Shown here one piece after another: positions 34,336 through 45,540 of a DNA stretch of 64,000 nt. Position numbers and translations under genes: made by a program. Source of the stretch: Adiantum capillus-veneris (Eukaryota > Streptophyta > Polypodiopsida > Polypodiales > Pteridaceae); assembly GCA_014529385.2 (NCBI GenBank), contig CM043944.1, forward strand, positions 57,361,268 through 57,425,267, in the 5' to 3' direction. Position 1 is the first letter of the stretch. Every line of letters starts with the position of its first letter. A model generated the notes under the pieces. It did no database searches. It was given only the letters and a program-made list of their open reading frames with translations, and was not told where the DNA came from.

Positions 34336-35774
34336 ATGCCTACTCAATTTTGCAATGAGGACGGCTATGACATAATTCCCATACAAATGATCTCAACCCT
34401 ACACATTGAAGATGAAATTCACGAAACCAAGGACTTGATGAAAGCTCAACAAGTCCTTTCAGACCTCTACTACGATGCAGCAGATGAGTTAGAAGAACAC
34501 TCAGCTACCTCAAAAGATTCGGGGTCAGAAAAAGAACAAGTGAGAGCTAAGCTACTCATGAAAAGAGGGGAGGAAAAGTTTTTTGACTGTCCTAACCAGA
34601 AAAATCGAGAAGACAAAAATGGTATAGAAAAAAAAGAGACACTAGAAATTTGAAAGCTAGACATATGCCATCAGTCTCCAGTAGAACACAGTTCCTGATG
34701 TAGATAGATGCACATGATTGTGTCAAGGATAAAATCACTGGTAGATATCCTTTAAATGAAGAACATGAAATGACAAAAACGTCGAGAAAAACGAGAAAAG
34801 AAACTCAAGCGAAGCCAAAAAAACAGGACAAGGAGTCAACCATGACACGAGTTGAGCGGAAAAAGAAATATCAAGTGTTGAAAAAAGCTCTAAAGGAGAT
34901 ATATACAACTGAAATGGAAACCACAGAAGAGGATGGTAAAGATGTAATGAGTGTTTCATCCCATTACAAGAAATATACTCTCCAAGATCGGAAAATCATA
35001 GTCGAACAACCTATTAGAGAACTACAAAAATAGGACGAGTCCTACGAAGGATCGAAAAACGCAAAAAAGATAGATCTGGTTGAACCAGGAGAAGAGCCTA
35101 GACCTGCTTACAATTCAAATGACCTAACAGAAGAAGAAGAAGAGCTTTTGTTAAGCTTACTGAAAGAATACAGAGATATCTTTGCTTGGTCTTACAAGGA
35201 TCTCAAGGGTGTTGATCCAAAAATCTGTCAACATACCATACCCATGAGAGATGATGCGAAACCAAGTAGACAAAGGCCATATACATATAATGAGACATTT
35301 GCCAAAAAATCAAAGAAGGGATTGAAAAAACTAAAGGAAGCCGAATTCATTTATGAAATTGAACACACAGATTGGGTGTCTCCAATTGTGGTAGTACCCA
35401 AGAAAAATGAAAAATTACGAGTGTGTGTCAACCTCAAGAAAGTGAATGTAGCTACCATTAGAGAAAACTTTCCTCTTCCAATCACTGAGCATGTTTTAGA
35501 ACGAGTTGCAGGAAAAGAAGCTTACAGCTTCTTAGATGGCTTTTCGAAATACAATCATCTTTTGGTTGACCCAAAAGATCGTCATAAAACTGCTTTTGCA
35601 ACGGAAAGGGGTATTTTTGTCTATCAGGTTATGCCTTTTGGGTTAACTTTTAATACTCTTGCCACCTTTCAAAGATTGATGAGCCATGCTTTTAAAGAAT
35701 GTCTTAGAAAATTCTTCGAAGTAAATATGGATGATCTATGCGTACATTCATCAATCTGGGCTGATCATTTTTGA
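34336..35774 (+). pseudogene. Gypsy reverse transcriptase region
   Basis: After a charged linker (34336-35033) the 208-codon frame at 35148-35774 holds the RT palm: FAWSYKDLKGVDP, the basic SPIVVVPKKNEKLRVCV, VMPFGLTFNTLATFQRLM (normally PFGLxNAPATFQR) and the catalytic block VNMDDLCVHS, where plant Gypsy elements usually have YxDD. The Met-Asp-Asp core is kept. Stops at 34653, 35033 and 35774 break the polyprotein. Confidence 0.85.
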
Positions 35775-35843
35775 ACACCTCAAAAAGGTATTCGAAAAAT
35801 GTAGACTTTATAGGTTTACTTAAATCCTGAAAAGTGTACATTC

Positions 35844-36668
35844 ATGGGTAGACAAGGAAAAGTTATTGGACATATAGTGTCTAAAAATGGCATAGCTATT
35901 GATGTAGATAAAATTCATGTCATTGTTGATTTTCCTAGACCAACAATAGCCAAGGGGGTTCAAGCCTTCATGGGACATTGTGGATATTACAGACGGTTCA
36001 TTTATATGTACGCTATAATTGCAAAACCCATGTATATCTTGATTATACACTTTGAGTGGATTGATGCATGTGAAGAATCCTTCATGAAGCTTAAGCAAGC
36101 TCTCACCTCAGCTCCAATATTGAAAGCACCAGATTGGAATAAGATATTCAACATACAGGTAGATGCTTTGAATTTTGCCATCGGTTGTATAATACTAGCT
36201 CAACCAGGAGACGGAAAATTTGATTTTCCTATTTCTTATGTTAGCCGCCAGTTAAACATGGCGGAAAAGAATTACACCACCACTGAAAGGGAAGGTTTAG
36301 GAACGATCTATGTCGTAAAAAAGTATAGGCATTACCTATTATCAAACTAGTTTGTGTTCTTTGTGGACCACCAAGCCTTATTGTACTTGGTCAACAAGCC
36401 ATGCAGTAGAGGAAGAATAGTGAGATGGTTCATCATTCTTCTAGAATTTGATTTCACTGCGGCTGTAAAAAAGGGCACTACACACCAAAGAGCAGATCAT
36501 TTGTCAAGGATTGTTTCAAGAGAATCACCTAAAGGAGTAGACAATGATCTACCAGATGCCTATTTGCTCTGCGTGGAAATGATATCTTGTTGGTTCAAAA
36601 ATATAGTATCATTGATGACCATAGCTCAAGTGGATTCGCAAATACCACTTCATATTACAATCGGATAA
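35844..36668 (+). pseudogene. Gypsy RT thumb and RNase H
   Basis: The first frame has VQAFMGHCGYYRRFI (the conserved FLGxxGYYRRF) and then the RNase H start IQVDALNFAIGCIIL, where DAS is normally found, followed by FPISYVSRQLNMAEKNYTTT and EREGL. A stop at 36348 splits it, and the second frame continues with FFVDHQALLYL and DHLSRI. The domain would remove the RNA strand during reverse transcription. Confidence 0.8.
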
Positions 36669-36807
36669 ATTGAGCAATCGGCTATGTATCAATTATTAGC
36701 TAGAAGGTATACAAAAGAAACCGGGATGGAATAATTCTCTTATGTATCAATCCTGAGGAGAAAACCCAATACCTAAGTCTGCGAAAGATCAAACTATGTG
36801 ACGAATC

Positions 36808-38190
36808 TTGATACTTGAAGTATTTTGGCCAACTATGAGGAATGATGTTCGCTCTTTTGTAAAAAATTATCCTCAATGTAAAAAAAAAACACTCATACCT
36901 CTTGTAACATTGCTCCAAATGTCGCATGTTCCTAAGTGGAGTAACTATCTAGTTACCTACTTATCGAGTCAAACATTTCTTGAGGATATGAATAAACGTC
37001 GTCAGAGAGAAATTGAAACTGAAGCAAGAGATTATGCTCTTATTGGAAACCAATTGTATCAAAGAGGTAAGGATCAACATTTGCGTCTTTGTGCAAATGA
37101 AGACAAGTATATTCCAATTCTGGAACAAGCACATGCTAGATTAGCTGGAGGTCACTTTTCTAGTGAGACCACCGCAAGAGCAATCTTAATGGCAGGCATA
37201 TGGTATCTAACACTTTTTGTAGATGCCAAAGAATATGTTCGGAGATGTGATTCTTATCAACGAACAAAAATGCCTACAAGTGTAGATAGCATGCCCTTAA
37301 GACCAATGATGAGGGCTAGAGCTTTCGCAAAATGGAGTATAGATTTTGTTGAGCCAATACAGCCACCTGCTTATAGAACCCAAGCTCAATATATCATTGT
37401 AGCTACGGACTATTTGACCAAGTGGGCCGAGGCTAAAGCAACGCAAAATAATGATGCCAGAACCACTGCCGCATTCTTATATGAGTATGTATTCACAAGA
37501 TATAGAGTACCAATGTAAATTGTCAGCCGTAAGGAAACTCATTTCCTCAATGAGGTAATAGAGTATCTACTTAATGAACTTATGATCATCCATAACAAAT
37601 CAACTCCCTATCACCCACAAGCAAACGGACAAGCTGAGCATACAAATAAAATTCTTAGCTCGGTATTGACCAAAGTGGTGAGTTCAGGAAGGACAAACTG
37701 GGAAATGAATCTCCATGCTGCTCTATGGGCTTATCGATTTTCATTCAAAACAGCTTTAAATGATACAACCTTTAACCTTGTTTATGTTCTGGATGCCATA
37801 TTGCCAATAGAGTTTCTATTGCCGACACTAAGGGTAGCGAAAGATCTTGAGTGGACTGGACATGAATTGTCAGAGAGACTTGAAGATTTAGAGAAGCTAG
37901 ATGCGCAAAGGTTAACTGTTGTAGCTCATATCTATGCACAAAAACGAAAACAAAAACAATTTTTTGATTCCCATCTAATTACAAAAATCTTCCAAAAAGG
38001 GGACTTAGTTTTAGTCTATTCCCTTAAGCAACACATTCCCAAGTTTAAGAAAAAGGAAAACGGACCATTTATCATTGAAGATGTATCTCCAACTGGAGTA
38101 TTTAAGTTGTTCACCCTACATGGTGAACCGATGGCTAATTGGATTGGTGGATGTCATTTAAAGAAGTACAATTCGCCACTAACCAATGAA
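36808..38190 (+). pseudogene. Gypsy integrase
   Basis: The frame at 36808-37518 has the N-terminal zinc region (HARLAGGHF ... CDSYQR, with Tyr where the second Cys of CxxC is expected) and the core WSIDFVEPI (first catalytic Asp) plus VATDYLTKWAEAKA. A stop follows at 37516. Around it VSRKETHF replaces the usual SDxGTxF, so the second catalytic Asp is gone. The next frame (from 37582) restores STPYHPQANGQAEHTNK with the catalytic Glu, then a GPFIIEDVSPTGVFKL C-terminal domain. It cannot be catalytic as read. No chromodomain follows. Confidence 0.85.
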
Positions 38191-38379
38191 TTGCTAGAAA
38201 GAATGCATGCAGCTAAGCAAAGGAAGATAAAACGACAGCAGGTTATTAATGAAGCCCAAGAAGAATCTCGGCTTCGGATACTCAAAAGAAAAGCTGTTCT
38301 CAAGAATCAACAAATACCTATTCCCATCAACACCCTGGAAATAGATGACCGACAATGGGAATTGCAGAAAGATGCAATG

Positions 38380-38700
38380 TCAACAGATAATGAATGGTTA
38401 GATGGAGTGGACCTTCACATCAAAGTAAATCTCAACAATCACAGCACAAATGCATTGGTCGACACAGGAGCTCGAGTAAATGCAATCAGTTATCCCACGT
38501 ACAAGAAAGCAATAAGTCAGTCTTTGACGGCGGCAGGAATAGCGACTATCAAAGGATGCAACTTAAATGTGATAGTACATGGATGTTCATGTCCTCTTTA
38601 GTTTGTATGCTTACCAGATGAACACATGAATGAGACAATGATTCTTGGAATCTCATGGATGCGGACGTACAAGGCAGTACCAGATTGGGATATAAATTAG
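38380..38700 (+). pseudogene. Second retropepsin-like domain after integrase
   Basis: Still in the integrase frame, after a basic linker, the sequence reads LHIKVNLNNHSTNALVDTGA then RVNAIS: a second DTGA aspartic-protease motif about 6 kb downstream of the first DSGA. Past a stop at 38601 it continues FVCLPDEHMNETMILGISW and YKAVPDWD, matching the typical retropepsin end (a hydrophobic ILGxxW then W-D). Two retropepsin-like domains in one Gypsy element, one C-terminal to integrase, is an unusual order. Confidence 0.7.
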
Positions 38701-38709
38701 CTCAAGCTA

Positions 38710-39330
38710 TTACCTAAAGGCGGGTAACTCATTGTTCCAATTGCACCAAGCAAGGAGGAATGAAAAGGAAGTTACCAGCAGAGCAAACCATGAAGAAGTC
38801 AATCTTCTCCATCCTATCGACAAGCAAATGCTACAAGTAGCATGCAAGGAGTCGGACAAATTTGGGTACCAAAAGCACAGGTTAAGGACAAGCCGATTTA
38901 AATCTGGGTGCCCAAAACATCATCGACAGTACCAAAGATGGTTCCAAGGTTCAAAACATAGAGACGAGCATCTTCAAGCAAGGAACCTAACACGAAATGG
39001 ATTTGGAAGAAAAAGGAGCACTTATCTTCTCCGTAAACCGTGAAACCAATCAAGCAATGGAAAGTTAAGTCTCATAAAACACAACCACACCATTCTAATT
39101 ACCAAGACGAACCAAGATACCAATGGCGAGTAAAAGCTCGACAACAATCATTATTGATACCAACAGCTTGGGCAATTAGCATGCTAAAGCATCCTGATTG
39201 TACAATCAAGCAGAGAGCACACAAGCTACAAGATTTTCTCTTTGGAAGACAACATCCAAAAGCCTCGACATCAGAAACCCTTGAGTTAATTACTCAAGAC
39301 CCAACTCTTGCCAGCATATTGGTTTGAACT
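38710..39330 (+). pseudogene. Basic C-terminal tail frames
   Basis: Overlapping frames (38732-39043, 39040-39327) are Lys/Arg/Gln-rich (e.g. RKEVTSRANHEE-type and SLLIPTAWAISMLKHPDCT). No domain is recognised. They follow the second retropepsin domain and probably represent the end of the pol polyprotein. Confidence 0.35.
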
Positions 39331-40157
39331 GCATTGATCTTCAAAGCATGGTAGAGAGAACCAAGGCTATGCATAGACACAATTGTTCAATCCATGCACA
39401 GAGTCGTCCCGGAGTATGCCATCTAAGAGGGGTGGAAAGGCACTAAGTAATTAAGGGCAATGTTTGAAGAGAGAGGAAAAAGTTTGATGCTAACGTGTGA
39501 TTTTTTGCAAAATTACCTAATGCCCTTATAAATCATCAACAAGAGAAAATTTAACTAATAATATCTCCCCGCTTAGTGTAAATAGTATATATACTATCAG
39601 AAAATCATAAAAAATAGTCCTTTTTGATTATTTTTCATCATTTTTCTTGATATTGAGACTTAAAAATGGAGGAATCCAGCAAAAACGATAAAGCTACGTT
39701 TTTCAATGGATTTTCCTTTGCTTTTTTAGCACATTTTGTTATTGTCTTTGATTAATAATAAATACCAAATGAGCTCAGATGGAAAAATTGAAGATACGTT
39801 GATGATCAGAAAGACAAGGCGGACATGCACAAAAAATTCAATCAAATTGATAGATGGAAGCGAGAAGCCTAAATTAGGCGACCGGACCTACTTTTGCAGA
39901 ATTCTTGCAGAATGAGCTACAGGAATCCGATTGGGAAAATTGTTGAGTCTAACATAGATTTCACGGCCTAGTAGGACTAACGGGGGAATTTGGGAAAAAT
40001 GGTTCGGGAAGTCCGAGTATAGATACCCAAGGTAGGCTAAAATCACCTCATTTCCACTTGTCGCCTTTGGAGAGAGAGCTCTTCGTCCTTCTTCTCGCGC
40101 ATTTTCTGGAGTCCACAGTTGCCTGTTTTCAGCGTTGTCTCACACGAGACATGAGGG
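39331..40157 (+). other. Spacer after pol; possible 5' exon of extra gene
   Basis: No coding domain. Near 40066-40157 the sequence resembles the U5 side of the element's LTR in style (CTTCTTCTCGCGC ... GAGGGGTAAGT) and ends in a good splice-donor match. Confidence 0.35.
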
Positions 40158-41568
40158 GTAAGTTCTATACTTATCAATGATCCATTCTAAAACCCCTGGA
40201 AAAAACCCTAGAATCCGAGCAGTGCACGAAGACCTACGACCAAAAATCGACCATAGCAGCCTGTCAACTCAGCCAAATTAGATGAGACTTGAATTGTAGC
40301 ATGCCCCAATATAATAGAACACTTCTATAACACCAGATGACCATTCGGCAAGGGTCGAGGGGGTCCCAAGTAGAAAAGCTAGGTTTTTGGCAGATGCCAG
40401 AATTGGATTCTGACTCCATAGACAACTTACGTATGAGGTCTATACACAATGTATATGATTGGTTTCATAAAATCAATCAAGCCAAGCCCTCGAAAAGCAA
40501 AAAACGGCTTGAAGGCTACAAAGCGTTAAATTTGACATACGGAGTCAAATTGACTCCAAATGAGCCAAAATTGGATGAGCTGCTTTAGAACTATGTTGCA
40601 GACAAGTCCATAGCCTCAAAAGTGACTAACCAACTCTACATGCCATGTAGTCACAAAAATCGGTGATTTCAGACTCGACAAAGTACGAAGTGATGCCAAC
40701 AAGACCAAATTGTACCAAATTCAATTTAGGACTATTTTTTGGTAAATAGAATGTGTTTAGGTCAAAATTTTCAAGTTTTGCAAGAAAAAAATAATCATGA
40801 TTATTTACTTTTGCAATATTTTGGCTTGAAAATTATATCATCACCTCACCTATCATTTGTACACACCTATTACATGCCAAATTTCAAGTATGAGCAAAAA
40901 TGATCAATTATAACTTGGAAAATTGCCAAAAAACGCAATGAATTCCTTGCAAACCAATTTCTGAATTATGAGTCACATTTTTGGATCCAAACAACCTCAT
41001 ATCACATACACAGGGTCTACACCATGCCTAGAACCAAGTTGTACCATAAAATATTCATTTTGATGAAAAAGTTAATAATCGTGATTATTTACTTTTTGGC
41101 CAAGATGGGAAAAAATTACAACTTTGCCATCATGGGACCAAAGTACATGATGTCCTAAGCCCACTAGCCAAGTTTGAACAAATTTGGAGCTCAAAATCTC
41201 AAAATTCCTTCACATCTACTGTTTCAGAGACCTAAAGCTTAAATCTGGCACCATTTTCATCCTGTGCACTCAAATGAGCCCATATTTCACTCAGAGTATC
41301 TATTTGGTATATACTTCAAGCTTATAATGTCAAATTTGCAAAAAGTTGAAAAAAAAACTCAGTTGTAAATAATCACGATTATTTACTTTTGTTGTAATTT
41401 TTGTTTTGACTTCATGAATTTGACATTCACATGTTTTTATGCATTTATGCATGTTCAAAAATTGTTTTGAAGTAAACTGGACTCAATTTATTAGCAATTC
41501 AGACTGAAGGACATTTCAGAAAAGAATCTGCCAAATTTACTAACTTTGACACTCTATTCACTTAACAG
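40158..41568 (+). other. Probable intron with palindromic repeats
   Basis: Starts GTAAGTT at 40158 and ends CTTAACAG at 41568, with a perfect TACTAAC branch-point-type sequence at 41538-41544, 24 bases before the AG. The next ATG (41574) opens the coiled-coil frames. Inside are three palindrome-type motifs at 40789-40806, 41071-41092 and 41365-41386, spaced 282 and 294 bp. An 83-codon frame at 40337-40588 inside it is unassigned. Confidence 0.5.
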
Positions 41569-41573
41569 GAGCC

Positions 41574-44302
41574 ATGCAGGCAGCAGAGAAGGCCAAGAAG
41601 AGGGTCTCTCAAAAGGAGAAGTTGCAAGAGCTACCACCATACCAACTGGACCCCATTTCAGTAAAAACAGCTAAAGCAACCTACCTGTCAAAAGAACAGC
41701 TTGAAGAGAATAACACGACAGTATTCACAGGTAGATTTAAAAGCAAAGATGGACATCAGGTAGAACTACAACTTCTACCCAAGAATTCTATGATGTCGCA
41801 GCAAAGCCCGAGACAAAAGAAGCTAACGGAAGGCTGGGGCTCAGAGATTTCTATGAACAAGAGCCATGTAGAGTAGATTTCCAAAAAGCTTATGAGCTCC
41901 TGTCCACAATCAAGGAAGATGGGACAACCCAAATCTCTGACCAGCAAGGGAACAAAGTCGAAGTAGTAATTACAAAAGAGATCATGGCCGAAGCTCTCAA
42001 ACTGCAAACAGAAGAAATGACAATGAGAGCAAGAAACAAAAAAACAGCAGGCACTTTCACCAAGGAAACTGTTGCTATGACAGTTGCTGATGTTATCCAG
42101 AAGCAAGTGGAGGAACCGGCAAGGTTATACCACCAACACTTCCACTTCCTCGCAGAGAGACCGCCAAGGTACACGACACCCAATCATGCAATTGCGACCA
42201 CATTTACACAAGTTTTAAAGTCGACAACCAGGCAACCCATTGACCATGCACATTATGTGTTGTCCACATTAAAGGGGACAAAGAAAGAGGGTAAAATAAC
42301 ATATCTGGGAGCACCTGAGGTACTTACACGAATTGCCTACCATGCTATCGGCATCGTAGACAACTTGCCGCCTGCCCCAGATCAGAACACATGGATCATG
42401 TCTGCACAACCATCCCCTCGAGCCACAAGATCAACCAAGAGAACTTATAAATCCGATGAAGAATCTGTCGAGAGCTCTCCAAAACAGCATAGCAGTGAAA
42501 GCTTCGACAATGAGAAAAAAAGAGTCCGAAGGGAAGAGATGAAAAGAAAAGCCGTGGCAGCACATCAAGAGGATCCACAATAGAAGCAGGCAAGATTTGA
42601 GAGAGAAATCACTCCTATGAACAAAGCACCAAGCTCAAGGAAAGGACCCTGCAAAATGGGTACCCATTGAAGTGAAAGGACCAAGAACAAAGCACCATGT
42701 TAGGAAAGAGGCCGAAGATCCCAAGGATCTATTGGAAAGAATGTATCAGGAGGCAAAAGCATTGAAGCTGAAAGAAGCCCAAGAAGTAGAACAAAAAGCT
42801 AAAGAGATGGCGGAGCAGCAAAAACAAGCAGAAGAACCAACCGCACAAGGAGAAGCCCAGCATGAACAAGGTGACATGTCTCCCACACCTTCTTCACCTG
42901 CTACAGAACAACATGACCACCCCATGCCAAGCCCACCACCATTACCATTAGATAGAACCACACAAACTGAGGCCACTAAGGAAACAAAGCCAGATCAAAA
43001 AGAAGCGGCAGAAACTACACAACAGGCAGTCAATACTCAGGAGCAAGTTAAAGCAAAAGAACCAGAGCCGAAAAGAGACGCAAGTCATGCACAAGATGAG
43101 TCAACCAAGTTTGAGCAGACAAAAGAACAGGAAACAAAAAAGGCAACCCCTTATACCTCCACACAACACGAAACTATAGAGGCATCCACGAAGCCTCAAG
43201 ATGACAGAGCAGAAGAGCCAACCACAGCCTCAAGGGCAAGAACAACCAGCCGCCACAACTCCACCAAGAGAGTCACAAGAGACTGCCGAAACATATAGGC
43301 AGCTCACGAGAAATGAAGATTGGCAGACAAACAAAGAGGTAATTTTGCAAGTCAATGAATATTCAAAGCAAATGCAGGATATGACTGAAAAACTTCGATC
43401 AACAGTGCTTAGCCGCAGCACAAAGGCTAAAGAACTAGAAATGGTGATCGACGCTCTCCAAGGAGAGTTAGAAGACAGACTCAATGTCATCACAGATTTG
43501 CAAGGACAAGTTCAGGAATTGAAAGCTGAAGCTGAACAACATCAGCTAGCAAGAGATAAAAAGCAAAAGGAGATGGAGGAGTTGGGTGAACTTCTCATGA
43601 AGTTAATCGATGCTTGCAAAAGAGTAGATGAAAGAGGCTACTAACAAACTTCTAACTACAACTCTGTCAGATCAGAAGATTCAAGTGCAGTTAGATGTAG
43701 CGAATGCCTCCCTGCAATATTCAGATCAGAGAATAAATGATCAGGCAATCTTTTGCGACAGATACAGAAAATCCCGCAGTTGCCTCGATCAAAGGAACAA
43801 ACAAAGTGTACAAATCACTAGAGAAAAAGAACAAAGCCCTCGAGCTAGAGCTAAAGCAGGAGCAGTCTCAACGTCAAGACCTGGCATTAATGCGGATGCA
43901 ACGAGAAGAAGAGCTGCTCAAAGAAATAGCCGAGCTAAAAAGAGTCAACCAGCTGTTGAGAGATGGAGGGCAAGAACTCATGAAGAAGCAAGAACTTCAG
44001 AACAGCCACATATAGATATTTCCCCAGTATCTTTTATTGAGATGGAAACACAGCCAGCAGAAGGGCTAGGTGGCAAAGAGGATTTCCGAGTACCATTAAC
44101 CGAAGCAGATGAAGTGCCAATGGTCCAACTGTCAAAAGCTAAGGAAGATGCACTCAAAGAAAAGGTTACACAAGAGACAGATGAGCAGTCGAAAGCAGCG
44201 ATAGATTGGGAGTTAAGAGTTCTTCACTCTGTCAATGTTACTCAACTCACTCCCAATCAAATCAATGCACAATGGCATCAGCAATCCTTCCATATCCCTT
44301 GA
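41574..44302 (+). pseudogene. Extra 3' gene of Gypsy element, coiled-coil rich
   Basis: A chain of frames (41574-41876, 41984-42583, 42672-43298, 43201-43644, 43737-44015, overlapping 43628-44302) runs in one direction with shifts between frames. The first part has RLYHQHFHFLAERPPRY and VLTRIAYHAIGIVDNLPPAP. The middle is Glu/Gln/Lys/Pro-rich and disordered. The later part has heptad-type coiled coils (MVIDALQGELEDRLNVITDL, LEKKNKALELELKQEQSQ). No enzyme motif or transmembrane/env-like segment is evident. It follows a probable intron, so it was probably expressed as a spliced message. Function unknown. Confidence 0.5.
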
Positions 44303-44647
44303 TAAAGATGGAGTTGCTCCAGATCAAAGAACAACTTTATAAAGACAAGCAAGTAGAAGGCGCAGATCTGGCTAAACAAGAATCCAAGATACCGGATTCT
44401 GTTCACAAGAGCACCTGTAGCACTTCAAAAGGATCCAACTTTTTGTCATGTACCAAGAGTAAGGACATGCCAGGCACATGAGGCAATAACAAAGAAGCGA
44501 CCAACATAGTTGAATTGCCCCAGATTGCCAGCTCCAGAAAAGGGATCTCCGATAGAAGAATACATGGTGAAATCCCTAACGGGCGCCATGTCATTCTTCA
44601 AAAGTCTTCCCGATCTATCATATGCGATGCTTTATAAAATTTGACGA

Positions 44648-45118
44648 ATGCTGCTCATCTGCATTCAAGTATTTCATGAGCCAAAGCAAGCAGGAGCCCC
44701 GTGGATGTCATTCCTCGAGGGTAATGAAGGTTTATGCTACGATCTCAGCGGTCAACCTTCCGAAGAAGTCCTCTATGGCTTCTACGTCCGATGCATGTTC
44801 TTACCTTCTCATAATATGTTGGTGTTTGAGAAAGCGTTCTACAGAGGGTTCTTCACTCAGCGTATGAAGATTTTTGGGCCAATGATCAGCAACCTGACTT
44901 CAAGATTCGTCTGCTACTCCGCCGTCAAGCTGAAAAACAAAGTCACTATGCAGTTTTTGCAAGTGCTAGACAAAGAGAGAAAGATCAGATACAAAAAGGC
45001 TTTGCATGCACTTAAAGATCACCTCGCCAGCCGTCAATTCCGAAGACTATTTCAGCCCATAAAGTTGTGTCAAGGGACGACACAGGCAAGGAGGGGGGGA
45101 ATGTTAGCAGCAAGCTAA
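44648..45118 (+). pseudogene. Terminal 3' ORF of the Gypsy element
   Basis: A 156-codon frame that runs into the polypurine tract and the first bases of the LTR. It includes GAPWMSFLEGNEGLCYDLSG and LYGFYVRCMFLPSHNMLVFE, then a basic C-terminus (KERKIRYKKALHALKDHLAS). Composition is ordinary; the family is not recognised. Frames before it (44206-44481) appear to be its broken N-terminal part. Confidence 0.4.
45085..45101 (+). other. Polypurine tract
   Basis: GGCAAGGAGGGGGGGAA immediately precedes the TGTTAGCAGC start of the LTR. Confidence 0.8.
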
Positions 45119-45519
45119 CTCGGATACCATTTGTTGGCTCTCATTATAAAAACACTTATTATTTTGAAAAATAAAAAATATTGTAACTCTTATTTTTTGG
45201 ATAAACTTTGTAATTGATGGGCCAGGGCTACAAGCTTCCAGATTGTATCAACCTGTCATTACCCATCTTTAGTTAGAGCTCCCAGATTATTGGTTTTGAA
45301 CACCAGACACCTTAGGTAAGGTATAAAAGCCAATTTTTGTAAGTTATTTTTAAGTTTTGGATAATGAAATACAGAGTGTGAGGTAACGGCGCTCACTTCT
45401 CTCCTTCTCGCGCTTCCTACTCCCTCCCCGGTTGTCACATTGCAGTCCCATTTATTGCATTGCAACCGCAGGTAAGAGCTTTGCACATTGACGTAAGCAT
45501 TTCACAGTATTTTGTAGTT
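45102..45519 (+). repeat. Gypsy-family LTR (plus)
   Basis: Homologue of 23280-23692. Starts TGTTAGCAGC; TATA box in AAGGTATAAAAGCC near 45318; CT-rich stretch; conserved CCGCAGGTAAGAGC splice-donor-like site near 45470. The end is set by the PBS-like TTGGCGTCGCC at 45521. A CA end is not obvious in this copy (TAGTT), whereas the minus copy has TAGCA. Confidence 0.85.
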
Positions 45520-45520
45520 G

Positions 45521-45540
45521 TTGGCGTCGCCGATCCGCGG
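45521..45540 (+). other. PBS-like site after LTR
   Basis: TTGGCGTCGCCGATCCGCGG begins right at the LTR end and is conserved next to the other LTR as GATGTCGCTGACC. The TGGCG start resembles common plant Gypsy primer sites. Confidence 0.6.

Larger units (their letters stand above)
28137..45519 (+). mobile_element. Giant Ty3/Gypsy retrotransposon, 5' truncated, inactive
   Basis: About 17.4 kb of plus-strand sequence that I read as one element: leader with palindromic repeats, gag, zinc knuckle, protease, RT, RNase H, integrase, a second retropepsin-like domain, an intron-like spacer with the same palindromic repeats, coiled-coil frames, PPT and 3' LTR. No chromodomain is seen; the size and extra 3' gene recall the Tat/Ogre group. 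The 5' LTR is missing: the leader is cut at 28137. Stops and frameshifts are scattered throughout, and another sequence is inserted near 33330-34330. Continuity across 39330-40160 is inferred from shared orientation and shared repeats; two nested elements remain possible. Confidence 0.7.

Noticed and set aside
44648-45118. Envelope-like protein in the 3' region of the Gypsy element
   Set aside because: No signal peptide, transmembrane helix or glycoprotein-type Cys pattern is visible; the region is coiled-coil and basic instead.
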